From: Zoogloea sp041911615
Lineage (GTDB): Bacteria; Pseudomonadota; Gammaproteobacteria; Burkholderiales; Rhodocyclaceae
Reading direction: 5' to 3'
Length of the DNA: 58,302 nt
NCBI RefSeq assembly: GCF_041911615.1
Contig: NZ_JAYROR010000082.1
Location: 1 to 58,302 of the forward strand
A program made the position numbers and the translations under genes. The notes below the pieces were generated by a model, which was given only the letters and a program-made list of their open reading frames with translations, made no database searches and had not been told where the DNA came from. Below, one piece after another: positions 7,542 through 16,864 of this stretch (the stretch's first letter is position 1; each line of letters opens with the position of its first letter).

Positions 7542-7672
7542 CGCCGGCGACGGTCGCGTAGTGCTTGTAAATCAGGGGGTTGCCTCGCGCGCGTGGGCGG
7601 GAGGAGGGGCGTGTGCCGCCGGAGGTGCTGTCGTGGCAGTGTCGTGGCGGAATTCTGGCAGGCGTCACCATG

Positions 7673-7708
7673 AAAAAAGGCGCCTCCCCGAAACGGGTGA
7701 GGCGCCTT
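7673..7708 (-). terminator. Intrinsic terminator after the OsmC gene
   Basis: A perfect 10-bp stem, AAGGCGCCTC (7677-7686) with GAGGCGCCTT (7699-7708), has a 12-nt loop. On the minus strand it is followed by a T6 run (A-run 7673-7678 on plus). It lies 31 bp past the OsmC stop and separates the sulfur operon from the Rieske/fix cluster. Confidence 0.88.
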
Positions 7709-7738
7709 GGGCGACCTGCGGCGATCCGCCGCCGGGGG

Positions 7739-8116
7739 TCAGGCTTCGGTGACGCTGAATTCGATCCCGTTGCCGACTTCGACGATGTTCTTCACCGCGC
7801 AGTGGGTGATCGCGTCGAGCACCTTGGTCTTCTGCTCGGCGGAAAAGGCTTCCGGAAAGCGCACCTCGGTCTTGAACTTGGCCAGCGTGAGCGGGCCGCC
7901 CGGGCCGGCAAACGGCTTGCACGAAATGTGGATGCCCTCCGGCGAGATGCCCAGCTCCTTGCAGGCCTTCTTGGCGAAGACCGCGGCGCAGCCGGCGAGG
8001 GTGGCGTAGAAGCCTTCAAGGGGGTTCATTTCAGAGCCGTCGACGGCATAGACGACCTGGTGTTTGGCGCTGCTGACGGTAATCGTGGGCGCGCGATCGA
8101 CATTCACGGAATACAT
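7739..8116 (-). CDS. OsmC-family thiol peroxidase-like protein
   Basis: A 125-residue OsmC/Ohr-fold protein, slightly short for the family. Two cysteines sit where the redox pair is expected: LAGCAAVFAKKAC (first at about residue 43) and THCAVKN (about 109). The helix after the first cysteine and the EVRFPEAFSAEQ segment are typical of OsmC. Such proteins reduce organic hydroperoxides or handle hydropersulfides. It follows two YeeE/YedE genes in the same direction by 29 bp and is closed by a strong terminator. A thiol or sulfane-sulfur substrate therefore fits the context (inference). Confidence 0.85.
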   Translation of the reverse strand: MYSVNVDRAPTITVSSAKHQVVYAVDGSEMNPLEGFYATLAGCAAVFAKKACKELGISPEGIHISCKPFAGPGGPLTLAKFKTEVRFPEAFSAEQKTKVLDAITHCAVKNIVEVGNGIEFSVTEA

Positions 8117-8145
8117 CGGTTTTCCCTCTTTTCAAAGTTCTCGAA

Positions 8146-8598
8146 TCACTTGGCGCTTGCCGCGCCCAGCCCGGCCGCCACGCGCCGTTCGCGCAGCTGC
8201 TGGAGTTCAAACAAGGCCATGCCGGCGAGCATGGCCGCGACAAAAACTGCGCCTTCGCCGGCGCCGCTGCCGAGCAGCACCACGGCCGGTCCCGGGCAGA
8301 TGCCGGCCGTGCCCCAGCCGACGCCGAACAGTGCGCTCCCGACGACCAGGCGCATATCGGGGCGTCGGGGTGCGGGCAATTGCATCGGCAGGCCCAGCAC
8401 CGAACGATCACGCCGTCGGGCGTAGGCGAAGATGCCCAGGCCCAGCGCGATGGCGCCGGCCATCACGAAGGCCAGGGACGGATCCCAGGGGCCGGCCAGA
8501 TCGAGGAAGCCCACCACCTTGGCGGGATTGCTCATGCCGGAGACGATCAGGCCAAGCCCGAAGACGAAGCCGGCCAGGAGTGCGGTGATCAATTGCAT
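8146..8598 (-). CDS. YeeE/YedE-family sulfur transporter half (DUF6691 type)
   Basis: A 150-residue membrane protein with about four hydrophobic helices. Conserved family landmarks are FGLGLIVSGMSNPAKVVGFLD near the N-terminus and ALFGVGWGTAGICPGPAVV (about 88-106), which includes the Cys in the pore motif. Two short YeeE/YedE proteins together correspond to one full-length thiosulfate/sulfur-compound transporter such as TsuA. It starts 9 bp after the stop of its partner, so they form a pair. The substrate is not determined by sequence. Confidence 0.85.
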   Translation of the reverse strand: MQLITALLAGFVFGLGLIVSGMSNPAKVVGFLDLAGPWDPSLAFVMAGAIALGLGIFAYARRRDRSVLGLPMQLPAPRRPDMRLVVGSALFGVGWGTAGICPGPAVVLLGSGAGEGAVFVAAMLAGMALFELQQLRERRVAAGLGAASAK

Positions 8599-8607
8599 CG
8601 TTGCGCC

Positions 8608-9039
8608 TCAGCCCAGGAGATGACGGGTGACGAACACCGTGATGAAACCGGCGCCCATGAAGGTCAGCGTCGCGACCAGCGACCGCAGCGACAGCCGTGA
8701 CAGGCCGCACACCCCGTGGCCGGAGGTGCAGCCGGCCCCCAGGCGCGAACCGTAACCGACCAGCAGCCCGGCCGCGATCAGACCGGCCTGGCCGACGTCG
8801 ACCCGCCCCGCCGGCAGATCGGCGAACAGTCGGAAAACCAGGGGGGCCGCCAGCAGGCCCGCGACGAAGGCCAGGCGCCACCGCAATTCGGTCTGCGGAC
8901 CACGCAGCAGGCCGCCGATGATCCCGCTCACGCCGGCGATGCGGCCATTGAAGAACAACAAGAGCCCGGCCGAAAGCGCCAGCATGGCGCCTCCGACAAG
9001 GGCGGTGAAAGGCGAAAAGTGCGGCCAGTCGATGGTCAT
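8608..9039 (-). CDS. YeeE/YedE-family sulfur transporter half
   Basis: A 143-residue membrane protein with four predicted helices and the family motif LGAGCTSGHGVCGLSRLS (about residues 101-118). Its two cysteines resemble those that relay the sulfur atom in thiosulfate uptake by YeeE/TsuA. It is the first gene of the operon YeeE half - YeeE half - OsmC. Upstream there is a promoter overlapped by a 28-bp palindrome. In other bacteria paired YeeE/YedE genes are often controlled by ArsR-family persulfide sensors such as BigR or SqrR; no such regulator is encoded here. Confidence 0.87.
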   Translation of the reverse strand: MTIDWPHFSPFTALVGGAMLALSAGLLLFFNGRIAGVSGIIGGLLRGPQTELRWRLAFVAGLLAAPLVFRLFADLPAGRVDVGQAGLIAAGLLVGYGSRLGAGCTSGHGVCGLSRLSLRSLVATLTFMGAGFITVFVTRHLLG

Positions 9040-9099
9040 GGGGTCGATCGATCCTCGTGTTTCGAGCCGTTTTGCAGAGACGAGAACGGCGAATCCGAA

Positions 9100-9128
9100 A
9101 TTATATATCAGAATATTCTAATATTTAA
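9100..9128 (-). promoter_or_regulatory. Promoter embedded in a 28-bp palindromic operator
   Basis: Bases 9101-9128 form an imperfect palindrome centred at 9114/9115 with 12 of 14 pairs matching (core AGAATATTCT is perfect). On the minus strand a perfect TATAAT (9105-9100) lies 17 bp from TTAAAT (9128-9123). The palindrome thus spans the whole spacer plus -35, ideal for a dimeric repressor. It probably controls the YeeE/YedE-OsmC operon and perhaps the divergent gene at 9241. Confidence 0.7.
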
Positions 9129-9240
9129 AGGGGCGATGCCCGCTTTGGGAGGGCGGTGCCCGACGGCGTGGTGGGCGATGTCTGGCGGCCTGCTGGCGGC
9201 AGTGCTATGGTCGTACGGTCTTTCCGGATCGGATGCGAAC

Positions 9241-9711
9241 ATGAAACTCAATCGATTGACGCTTTTAGCGCTGTGGGCCGCCATCGTGGCGAGCCCCTTG
9301 GTGGCCGGTGTCGTCGGGGGCGGCTACATCGCGGGGGATGGTTTTTCGCTGGCGCAAGCGCTCGCCGACGCCAAGCGCGAACATCGGGCGGGGTCGGGCG
9401 ATGTCTTCTGGCTGCTGGTGAAAGGGGCCGAGATTCAGCGCCTGACGTCCGGCGCCGACGAGGCCGGGCTTGCCGCCGACCTGGCGGAGGTGCAGCGGCG
9501 CGGCGGGGTGATCTTCGTCTGCCGGCAGGACTTGAGCGCGGCGCAGCTGACGGCTGGCGACCTGATCCCGGGCGTGCAGGTCGTGCGGGGCTGGGATGCC
9601 GCCGAAAGCGGTGTGCCGGGCGGTGAGGCCGACGGGCGTGATGCCCCGTTGGCGCCGCTCCGGTCGATCGACCGGCTGTGCGCGCAAGGCGCGGCCCCGG
9701 ATGGCGAGTAG
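9241..9711 (+). CDS. DsrE-like predicted exported protein
   Basis: A 156-residue protein with an N-terminal signal-like segment (LTLLALWAAIVASPLVAGVVGGG). The middle resembles the DsrE/DsrF sulfur-relay fold: WLLVKGAEIQRLTSG, a RRGGVIFVCRQDLSAAQL strand with the single Cys where DsrE proteins have it, then DLIPGVQVVRGW. Assignment is by pattern only. It is divergent from the sulfur-transporter operon, with the palindromic operator between them, which supports a sulfur connection. The ATG at 9241 was preferred over an upstream frame because the signal peptide begins there. The tail overlaps the next gene by 11 bp. Confidence 0.6.
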   Translation: MKLNRLTLLALWAAIVASPLVAGVVGGGYIAGDGFSLAQALADAKREHRAGSGDVFWLLVKGAEIQRLTSGADEAGLAADLAEVQRRGGVIFVCRQDLSAAQLTAGDLIPGVQVVRGWDAAESGVPGGEADGRDAPLAPLRSIDRLCAQGAAPDGE

Positions 9712-10006
9712 CCCTGGCGCGATGGGGCGTCGGGCGTTGGCGGGAATCGGCGTGCTTCTCGTGTGCGCGTCTTGTGCGAGCGTCGTCGCCGATGGCAGGG
9801 GCGGTTTCGTCGTCACCAAGCAAGGCTTGACCGGCGCATCGGACCCGGGCGAATTACGGCGGGCCGTCCTGATCGAGGCCAGCCTGTATTGCTCGTCGCT
9901 GCGGCGCGACCTGCATATCACCGGCCTCACCGAAAGCCGGCCCCCTTACGTGGCAGGGACGTCGCCGCGGGTCGAGGTGACCTTCGAGTGCCTGCCGGGG
10001 CGCTAG
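9701..10006 (+). CDS. Small secreted or lipoprotein-like hypothetical protein
   Basis: A 101-residue protein I do not recognise. A hydrophobic signal segment (LAGIGVLLVCASCASVV) ends in cysteines that could be a weak lipobox. The mature part is polar, with four cysteines in total including the final ECLPGR. It overlaps the DsrE-like gene, so both are probably co-translated. An alternative ATG lies at 9722, after which the signal segment starts almost at once. Function unknown. Confidence 0.55.
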   Translation: MASSPGAMGRRALAGIGVLLVCASCASVVADGRGGFVVTKQGLTGASDPGELRRAVLIEASLYCSSLRRDLHITGLTESRPPYVAGTSPRVEVTFECLPGR

Positions 10007-10034
10007 CCGAAAAGCCGTCGCCGCTCCCAAAAGC

Positions 10035-10062
10035 AAAAGGCCAGCCCTCGTGAGGCTGGCCT
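10035..10062 (-). terminator. Intrinsic terminator of the tRNA-Ile transcript
   Basis: AGGCCAGCC (10038-10046) pairs with GGCTGGCCT (10054-10062) over a 7-nt loop. The minus strand then reads TTTTGCTTTT. It sits 16 bp downstream of the tRNA 3' end. Confidence 0.85.
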
Positions 10063-10078
10063 AAGTGCTTGATGTTGC

Positions 10079-10155
10079 TGGTGGGCCCAACAGGACTTGA
10101 ACCTGTGACCAAGCGATTATGAGTCGCCTGCTCTAACCAACTGAGCTATGGGCCC
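10079..10155 (-). tRNA. tRNA-Ile (anticodon CAU, lysidine-modified type)
   Basis: A 77-nt cloverleaf with encoded CCA. The acceptor stem is GGGCCCA paired with TGGGCCC and the anticodon loop is CTCATAA. The anticodon is CAU, but the anticodon stem GGCGA and the loop context match E. coli tRNA-Ile2 rather than elongator or initiator Met tRNAs. TilS should convert C34 to lysidine so that it reads AUA. Software may label it tRNA-Met. It lies 38 bp past rpoD. Confidence 0.9.
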
Positions 10156-10193
10156 GACGGAACGGGTGTGGGCTGCCGGGGCCGCCCGACATG

Positions 10194-12155
<1,962 letters not shown>

Positions 12156-12201
12156 GGCGGTCCTCGATTATCTCGGCGGTGCGTTTTACGCGAAACCGAA
12201 A

Positions 12202-12207
12202 ATTATA
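12202..12207 (-). promoter_or_regulatory. Possible -10 box for a separate rpoD promoter
   Basis: The minus strand carries a perfect TATAAT in the dnaG-rpoD gap, about 47 bp before the rpoD ATG. No good -35 hexamer is visible 16-18 bp upstream, which falls inside dnaG. An independent rpoD promoter at this place is known in E. coli, but here it is only suggestive. Confidence 0.35.
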
Positions 12208-14073
12208 TTACGAATCCGATGCTTTGGGGCGGGTGCGGAGCTTCTGTTTGTGCAGTAGTAGCTCCGCGAGCTGACGTCGCTCGGTGGGATTGAGTCCGTT
12301 TTCGCGCTCTCGGGCGGTCAGGATTTCGATCTCGCGGCTGACCGCGTCGGCTTCGAGCTTTTTGAGTGTGTCGTTGAACAAATGTTCTATCGCCGCCTCG
12401 TCGAAGGCGCTGTCGGCGAGCTGGCCGGCGCAGCGCGCGATGGCTGCGGCATGGGGGCTTTCGCGGTAGTGTTCGAGCAGGGCGCCGATGCCGTGGGTGG
12501 GCAGGTCGCCGACGCTCATCGCGTCGACGATGGCGATCAGCGCGAGGCCTTCCGGGGTGTCGGCGGGCAGCAGGTCGATGGGCAGGCGGGCGGCCCAGAC
12601 CGGGTGCTGGACGACCAGCTTGAGCAAGGTTTCGACAGCGCTTTGCGGTGCCTGGCGTGGCGGAATTCGGGGGAAGCCCGCGTTTGCGCGGCGTCCGCCG
12701 CGGAAGTTGCGATTGCCGCCGCGCTCGCCGAAATTACGCCCGAAGTCGTCGAAGGGCGGTGTGTCGTCAAAGCGCCGGGGTGGAGTGCTCGCGCCGGCAT
12801 TCTTGAGCCCGAAGGCTTGTTCGACCTCGGCCTGGGTGAAACCGGCCGTCTCGGCGAGCATCTTGATGACCTGCAGGCGCAGTAGCGGCGCGCCGATGCG
12901 GGTGACCAGCGGCTTGGCTTCGTGCACCAGCTTGGCGCAGCCTTCGGCGGTGGCGAGATCGATGTCCTTCTTGAGTTCGGCGAGCAGGAACTCGGCCAGG
13001 GGCAGGGCGCGGTTCATCGCCGCGCGAAAGGCGTCGGGGCCCTCGGCGCGAACGAAGCTGTCCGGGTCGTGCTCCTCGGGCAGGAACAGGAAGCTGAGGG
13101 TCTTGTTGTCGGCCAGGTGTTCGAGGCTGACTTCGAGGGCGCGGCCGGCTGCGCGACGGCCGGCCGCGTCGCCGTCGAAGCAGAACACGACACGGTCGGT
13201 GAGTTTGAGCAGTTTCTGGATGTGGTTGGGAGTCGCGGCGGTGCCGAGGGTGGCCACGGCGTTGGCGACGCCGAACTGAGCGAGGCCGACGACGTCCATG
13301 TAGCCCTCGACGACCAGTACGCAGCCGTGCTCGCGAATGGCCTGGCGGGCCTGGACGAGGCCGTAGAGTTCGCGTCCTTTTTCGAAGATCGGTGTCTCGG
13401 GCGAATTGAGGTACTTGGGTTCGCCCTTGTCGAGCACGCGGCCGCCGAAGCCGATCACGTTGCCGCGCTGATCCTGGATCGGGAACATGATGCGGTCGCG
13501 AAAGCGGTCGTAGCGGCGGCCTTGTTCATTCTCGAGGACCAGGCCGCATTCGAGCAGGCCGGCGGCCGAGTAGTCGGCGAAGGCGGCTTGCAGCGCTTGC
13601 CAGCCCTCCGGCGCGTAGCCGAGCCCGTAGCGGGCGGCGATTTCGCCGGTCAGGCCCCGGCGCTTGAGGTAGTCGATGGCGACCGGGCTGCGCTTGAGCT
13701 GCTCCTTGTAGAAGCGCGCGGCCTGGGCCATGAGTTCGGTGAGGGAGTGCTCGCGGGCGCGGTCGTGGCTCGGGGTGAAGTCGTCGTTGGGTACTTCCAT
13801 GCCAACCGAGCTCGCCAGTTCCTTGACGGCGTCGACGAAGCCGAGGCCGCTGTATTCCATCAGGAAGCTGATGGCGCTGCCGTGCACGCCGCAGCCAAAG
13901 CAGTGGTAGAACTGCTTGGTGGGGCTGACCGAGAATGACGCGGATTTTTCGCCGTGAAACGGGCAGCAGGCGAAATAGTTCGCGCCGCCCTTCTTGAGCG
14001 GCAGGTAGCGTTCGATCACCTCGACGATGTCGACGCGGGCGAGCAGATCCTGGATGAAGGATTGCGGAATCAT
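12208..14073 (-). CDS. dnaG: DNA primase DnaG
   Basis: A 621-residue replicative primase. It has the N-terminal CHC2 zinc-binding domain (CCPFHGEKSASFSV then YHCFGCG, residues 36-63) and a catalytic core of TOPRIM type with VVEGYMDVVGLAQFG near 254 and FDGDAAGRRAA near 299. A Gly/Arg-rich linker (FGERGGNRNFRGGRR, near 445) precedes the C-terminal helicase-binding domain. It makes RNA primers at the fork with DnaB. A GC-rich hairpin lies 12 bp upstream of its ATG; no clear Shine-Dalgarno is seen between them, so expression may be limited. Confidence 0.96.
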   Translation of the reverse strand: MIPQSFIQDLLARVDIVEVIERYLPLKKGGANYFACCPFHGEKSASFSVSPTKQFYHCFGCGVHGSAISFLMEYSGLGFVDAVKELASSVGMEVPNDDFTPSHDRAREHSLTELMAQAARFYKEQLKRSPVAIDYLKRRGLTGEIAARYGLGYAPEGWQALQAAFADYSAAGLLECGLVLENEQGRRYDRFRDRIMFPIQDQRGNVIGFGGRVLDKGEPKYLNSPETPIFEKGRELYGLVQARQAIREHGCVLVVEGYMDVVGLAQFGVANAVATLGTAATPNHIQKLLKLTDRVVFCFDGDAAGRRAAGRALEVSLEHLADNKTLSFLFLPEEHDPDSFVRAEGPDAFRAAMNRALPLAEFLLAELKKDIDLATAEGCAKLVHEAKPLVTRIGAPLLRLQVIKMLAETAGFTQAEVEQAFGLKNAGASTPPRRFDDTPPFDDFGRNFGERGGNRNFRGGRRANAGFPRIPPRQAPQSAVETLLKLVVQHPVWAARLPIDLLPADTPEGLALIAIVDAMSVGDLPTHGIGALLEHYRESPHAAAIARCAGQLADSAFDEAAIEHLFNDTLKKLEADAVSREIEILTARERENGLNPTERRQLAELLLHKQKLRTRPKASDS

Positions 14074-14084
14074 GATTGACCATC

Positions 14085-14106
14085 GACGCCCCGGCGGCGG
14101 GGCGTC
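14085..14106 (-). other. GC-rich hairpin directly upstream of dnaG
   Basis: A perfect 9-bp stem, GACGCCCCG (14085-14093) with CGGGGCGTC (14098-14106), with a four-base loop, sits between the yqeY stop and the dnaG ATG. There is no T-run, so it is more likely a translation or RNA-processing element than a terminator. Confidence 0.5.
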
Positions 14107-14119
14107 ATCTTCATGAATC

Positions 14120-14566
14120 CTAGTTGCTGAGGCGCGATTTCACCAGTTTGGAGACTTCGGCCATGTCGGCCTTGCCGGCGAGCTTCGGCTTGAGCACGGC
14201 CATCAGCTTGCCCATGTCGGCCGCGCCCGTGGCGCCGGTCTCGGCGATGGCTGCGTCGACTTCGGCGGCGACCTGTTCGGCGCTCAGTCCGGCGGGCTTG
14301 TAGGCGGTCAAGACGTCGATCTCGAAGCGCTCGGCGCTGGCCAGATCAAAGCGTTGGGCGGCTTCGTACTGGGCGACGGAGTCGCGGCGCTGCTTGAGCA
14401 TCTTGTCCACAACCGCAACGACGGCGGGGTCGTCCAGTTCGATGCGCTCATCCACTTCCTTTTGCTTTATGGCGGCGAGCAGCAGGCGCAGCGCCGACAG
14501 GCGGGCGGAGTCCTTGGCGCGCATCGCGGCCTTCATGTCTTCGTTGATCTGGGTCTTCAGGGACAT
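14120..14566 (-). CDS. YqeY/GatB-tail family protein
   Basis: A 148-residue YqeY-like protein related to the C-terminal tRNA-interacting tail of GatB amidotransferase subunits. Landmarks are MKAAMRAKDSARLSALRLLLA near the N-terminus and a C-terminal ADMGKLMAVLKPKLAGKADM segment, both typical. The exact role is unknown; a tRNA-linked function is inferred from the domain. It stands between rpsU and dnaG, a common insertion in the proteobacterial macromolecular synthesis operon. Confidence 0.92.
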   Translation of the reverse strand: MSLKTQINEDMKAAMRAKDSARLSALRLLLAAIKQKEVDERIELDDPAVVAVVDKMLKQRRDSVAQYEAAQRFDLASAERFEIDVLTAYKPAGLSAEQVAAEVDAAIAETGATGAADMGKLMAVLKPKLAGKADMAEVSKLVKSRLSN

Positions 14567-14710
14567 GGGCGAGTTTCCCGGGTGAGGTGGATGGGCGCGA
14601 CGGAACGCCGCGTCAGCGAAGTTGCACGCGGTGCGTTGTTGAGCCTGCCTGACTGGGCGCCAGATCGGCGAGCGGCGTCAGGGTGTCGGTGTCGCGCAGC
14701 GGCCGTGCGG

Positions 14711-14756
14711 AAACGCAAACGCCACGCGCCCGCGCATGAGCGCGTATCGCGTGGCG
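14711..14756 (-). terminator. Likely terminator or attenuator after rpsU
   Basis: CGCCACGCG (14720-14728) pairs with CGCGTGGCG (14748-14756), with a smaller nested hairpin inside the loop. The minus strand continues TTTGCGTTT. It is 27 bp past the rpsU stop. The broken T-run suggests partial read-through into yqeY-dnaG-rpoD, as described for the equivalent E. coli operon. Confidence 0.6.
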
Positions 14757-14783
14757 AGCGGGAAGCGTGTACTCGGGTGTTGC

Positions 14784-14996
14784 TTAGTACATCTTCGGCG
14801 GCAGGGTCTGGCTGCGCAGGCGCTTGTGGTGGCGCTTGACGGCGGCGGCGAGCTTGCGCTTGCGCTCGGCGGTCGGCTTTTCGTAGAACTCGCGGGAACG
14901 GAGTTCGGGCAGCAGGCCCACTTTTTCGATGGTGCGCTTGAAGCGGCGGATGGCAACTTCAAACGGCTCGTTTTCTTTGACGCGAATACCCGGCAT
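14784..14996 (-). CDS. rpsU: 30S ribosomal protein S21
   Basis: A 70-residue basic protein matching bS21 along its length (MPGIRVKENEPFEVAIRRFK start, RKLAAAVKRHHKRL middle). It binds 16S rRNA in the small subunit near the anti-Shine-Dalgarno region. A clear AGGA ribosome site precedes the ATG and a good sigma-70 promoter lies about 45 bp upstream. It is the first gene of the macromolecular synthesis block and divergent from tsaD, as in many proteobacteria. Confidence 0.97.
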   Translation of the reverse strand: MPGIRVKENEPFEVAIRRFKRTIEKVGLLPELRSREFYEKPTAERKRKLAAAVKRHHKRLRSQTLPPKMY

Positions 14997-15036
14997 TGCG
15001 TGCTTCCTCGAAAATTCTTTTGACGGAAAAACGAAG

Positions 15037-15065
15037 AGTATAACCAAGTCGTCGCGGTCTACCAA
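15037..15065 (-). promoter_or_regulatory. Sigma-70 promoter of rpsU
   Basis: On the minus strand TTGGTA (15065-15060) and TATACT (15042-15037) are separated by 17 bp, close to consensus, with the rpsU ATG about 40 bp downstream. Confidence 0.72.
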
Positions 15066-15137
15066 GCTCATTTTTTGCGCGTTTTCGTCGGGCTTGCCAT
15101 GGAAGGGTAAAATCGCGTTTTTTGCTTGGGCTGAACC

Positions 15138-16172
15138 ATGCGCGTTCTGGGTATCGAAACCTCCTGCGACGAAACCGGCGTAGCCATCTACGACACGGAG
15201 CGCGGCCTGCTGGGCCACCGCCTGCATTCCCAGATCGACCTTCACGCGGCGTACGGCGGCGTGGTGCCCGAACTGGCGTCACGCGACCACATCCGCCGGC
15301 TGCCCCTGTTGCTGCGGGAGACGCTGGGTGTCACCGGGCTGGCGATGGGCGACGTGGATGCCGTGGCGTACACCGCAGGGCCGGGGCTGGCGGGCGCGCT
15401 GCTGGTCGGCTCCAGTGTCGCCGAGGCGCTCGGTGTGGCACTGGGCGTGCCGGTTTTGCCCGTGCATCACCTCGAGGGCCATCTGCTGTCGCCCTTGCTG
15501 TCCGCAACGCCGCCGACGTTTCCGTTCGTGGCGCTGCTGGTGTCCGGTGGTCATACGCAGTTGATGCGGGTGGCGGGGGTCGGCGACTACACCTTGCTGG
15601 GAGAGACGGTGGACGATGCGGCGGGCGAGGCTTTCGACAAGACCGCCAAGCTGATCGGTCTGGGTTATCCGGGGGGGCCGGCCCTGGCGCGGCTGGCGGA
15701 GGCTGGTACGCCCGGGCGCTTCAAGTTGCCGAGGCCGATGTTGCATAGTAAGGATTTTGACTTCAGCTTCAGCGGGCTCAAGACAGCGGTGCTGACCGCC
15801 GCATCGGCCGAGCGTTTCCAGTCTGCGGATCGGGCCGATCTGGCGGCGGAGTTTCAGGCGGCAGTGGTCGAGGTGCTCGTCGCCAAGTCGATGGCGGCAC
15901 TCAAGCACACCGGCCTCCGACAACTGGTGGTGGCGGGGGGTGTCGGCGCCAACCTGGCGCTGCGCGCTGCGCTCGATGCCGCTGCGGCCCGACGCAAGGC
16001 GCGGGTCTTTTATCCGGAGCTGGAATTGTGCACCGACAACGGTGCGATGATCGCCTTCGCCGGGGCAATGCGTTTCAAGGCGGGGGAGCGGGGTGTCGCG
16101 GGGACGGAAGGCTGTTTCGCCGTGCGGCCGCGCTGGAGCTTGCAGGAGATCACACCGCCGCGCGGCGCCTGA
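15138..16172 (+). CDS. tsaD: tRNA threonylcarbamoyladenosine biosynthesis protein TsaD
   Basis: A 344-residue Kae1/Gcp family ASKHA ATPase. TsaD transfers the threonylcarbamoyl group to A37 of ANN-decoding tRNAs, together with TsaB and TsaE. The N-terminus MRVLGIETSCDETGVAIYD is diagnostic. The metal-binding HHLEGH motif sits near 110, SGGHTQL near 136, and GGVGANLALRAAL near 270. It is divergent from rpsU and convergent with plsY (15 bp apart). The CAU-anticodon tRNA-Ile nearby is among the expected substrates. Confidence 0.97.
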   Translation: MRVLGIETSCDETGVAIYDTERGLLGHRLHSQIDLHAAYGGVVPELASRDHIRRLPLLLRETLGVTGLAMGDVDAVAYTAGPGLAGALLVGSSVAEALGVALGVPVLPVHHLEGHLLSPLLSATPPTFPFVALLVSGGHTQLMRVAGVGDYTLLGETVDDAAGEAFDKTAKLIGLGYPGGPALARLAEAGTPGRFKLPRPMLHSKDFDFSFSGLKTAVLTAASAERFQSADRADLAAEFQAAVVEVLVAKSMAALKHTGLRQLVVAGGVGANLALRAALDAAAARRKARVFYPELELCTDNGAMIAFAGAMRFKAGERGVAGTEGCFAVRPRWSLQEITPPRGA

Positions 16173-16187
16173 GGGGGGGGCGCGGCG

Positions 16188-16799
16188 TCAACCGGTTTTT
16201 TTCTTGCTGCCGATCCGGCTCTCCTGGCCGGCTAGCAGGCGCTTGATGTTGTCCTTGTGGCGCCACAGCAGCAGCGCCGACATGGCTGCGATGGCGGCAA
16301 TCCAGTCGGGGGCGAGGTCGAGCCCGTATGCCAGTAGCGGTGCGGCCACGGCGGCGCACAAGGCGGCGAGGGACGAGTAGCGCAGGGTGAAGGCGATCGC
16401 GATCCAGACGCCCAGCACCGCCAGCCCGAGCGTGCCGTTGGCGCCGATCAGCACCCCGGCCGCGGTCGCGACGCCCTTTCCCCCTTTGAAGCCCAGGAAC
16501 AGCGGGAACAGATGGCCCAGGAAGGCGGCCAGACCGGCCACCGGCGTGGCAATGGGGCCAAGCCCGAGCGCGGGGCCGTAGGTGTCCGCCAGCCACACGG
16601 CAACCCAGCCCTTGAAGCCGTCGCCGATCAGGGTGAGGGCCGCGGCGAGCTTGTTGCCGCTGCGCAGCACGTTTGTGGCGCCGGGATTGCCTGAACCGTA
16701 GGAGCGCGGGTCGGCCATACCGAACAGGCGGCTGATCACGACGGCGAAGGGGACGGAACCGATCAGGTAGGCAACGACGAGCAAAAGGGCGAGCTGCAT
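16188..16799 (-). CDS. plsY: Acyl-phosphate:glycerol-3-phosphate acyltransferase PlsY
   Basis: A 203-residue inner-membrane enzyme with about five hydrophobic helices. The three conserved PlsY motifs are visible: GSGNPGATNVLR (about 36-47), GHLFPLFLGFKGGKGVAT (about 94-111) and LRYSSLAAL (about 138). It acylates glycerol-3-phosphate from acyl-phosphate, the first step of phospholipid synthesis. It is divergent from folB with about 65 bp between starts. Confidence 0.95.
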   Translation of the reverse strand: MQLALLLVVAYLIGSVPFAVVISRLFGMADPRSYGSGNPGATNVLRSGNKLAAALTLIGDGFKGWVAVWLADTYGPALGLGPIATPVAGLAAFLGHLFPLFLGFKGGKGVATAAGVLIGANGTLGLAVLGVWIAIAFTLRYSSLAALCAAVAAPLLAYGLDLAPDWIAAIAAMSALLLWRHKDNIKRLLAGQESRIGSKKKTG

Positions 16800-16864
16800 T
16801 TTATCGGGGACGCTTTCTGTGGGCGCGCGGGCTAGAATGTGCGGGATTTTAGCCGGGACAGACG

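Noticed and set aside
7462..7738. An FNR/ANR-type TTGAT-N4-ATCAA site before the Rieske gene
   Set aside because: Only a half-site TTGAT was found; the other half does not match, so only the sigma-54-like element is reported.
16156..16203. A possible terminator overlapping the tsaD stop
   Set aside because: CGCCGCG and CGCGGCG can pair, but the loop is 18 nt and the T-run starts 8 bp past the stem, so it is too loose to call.
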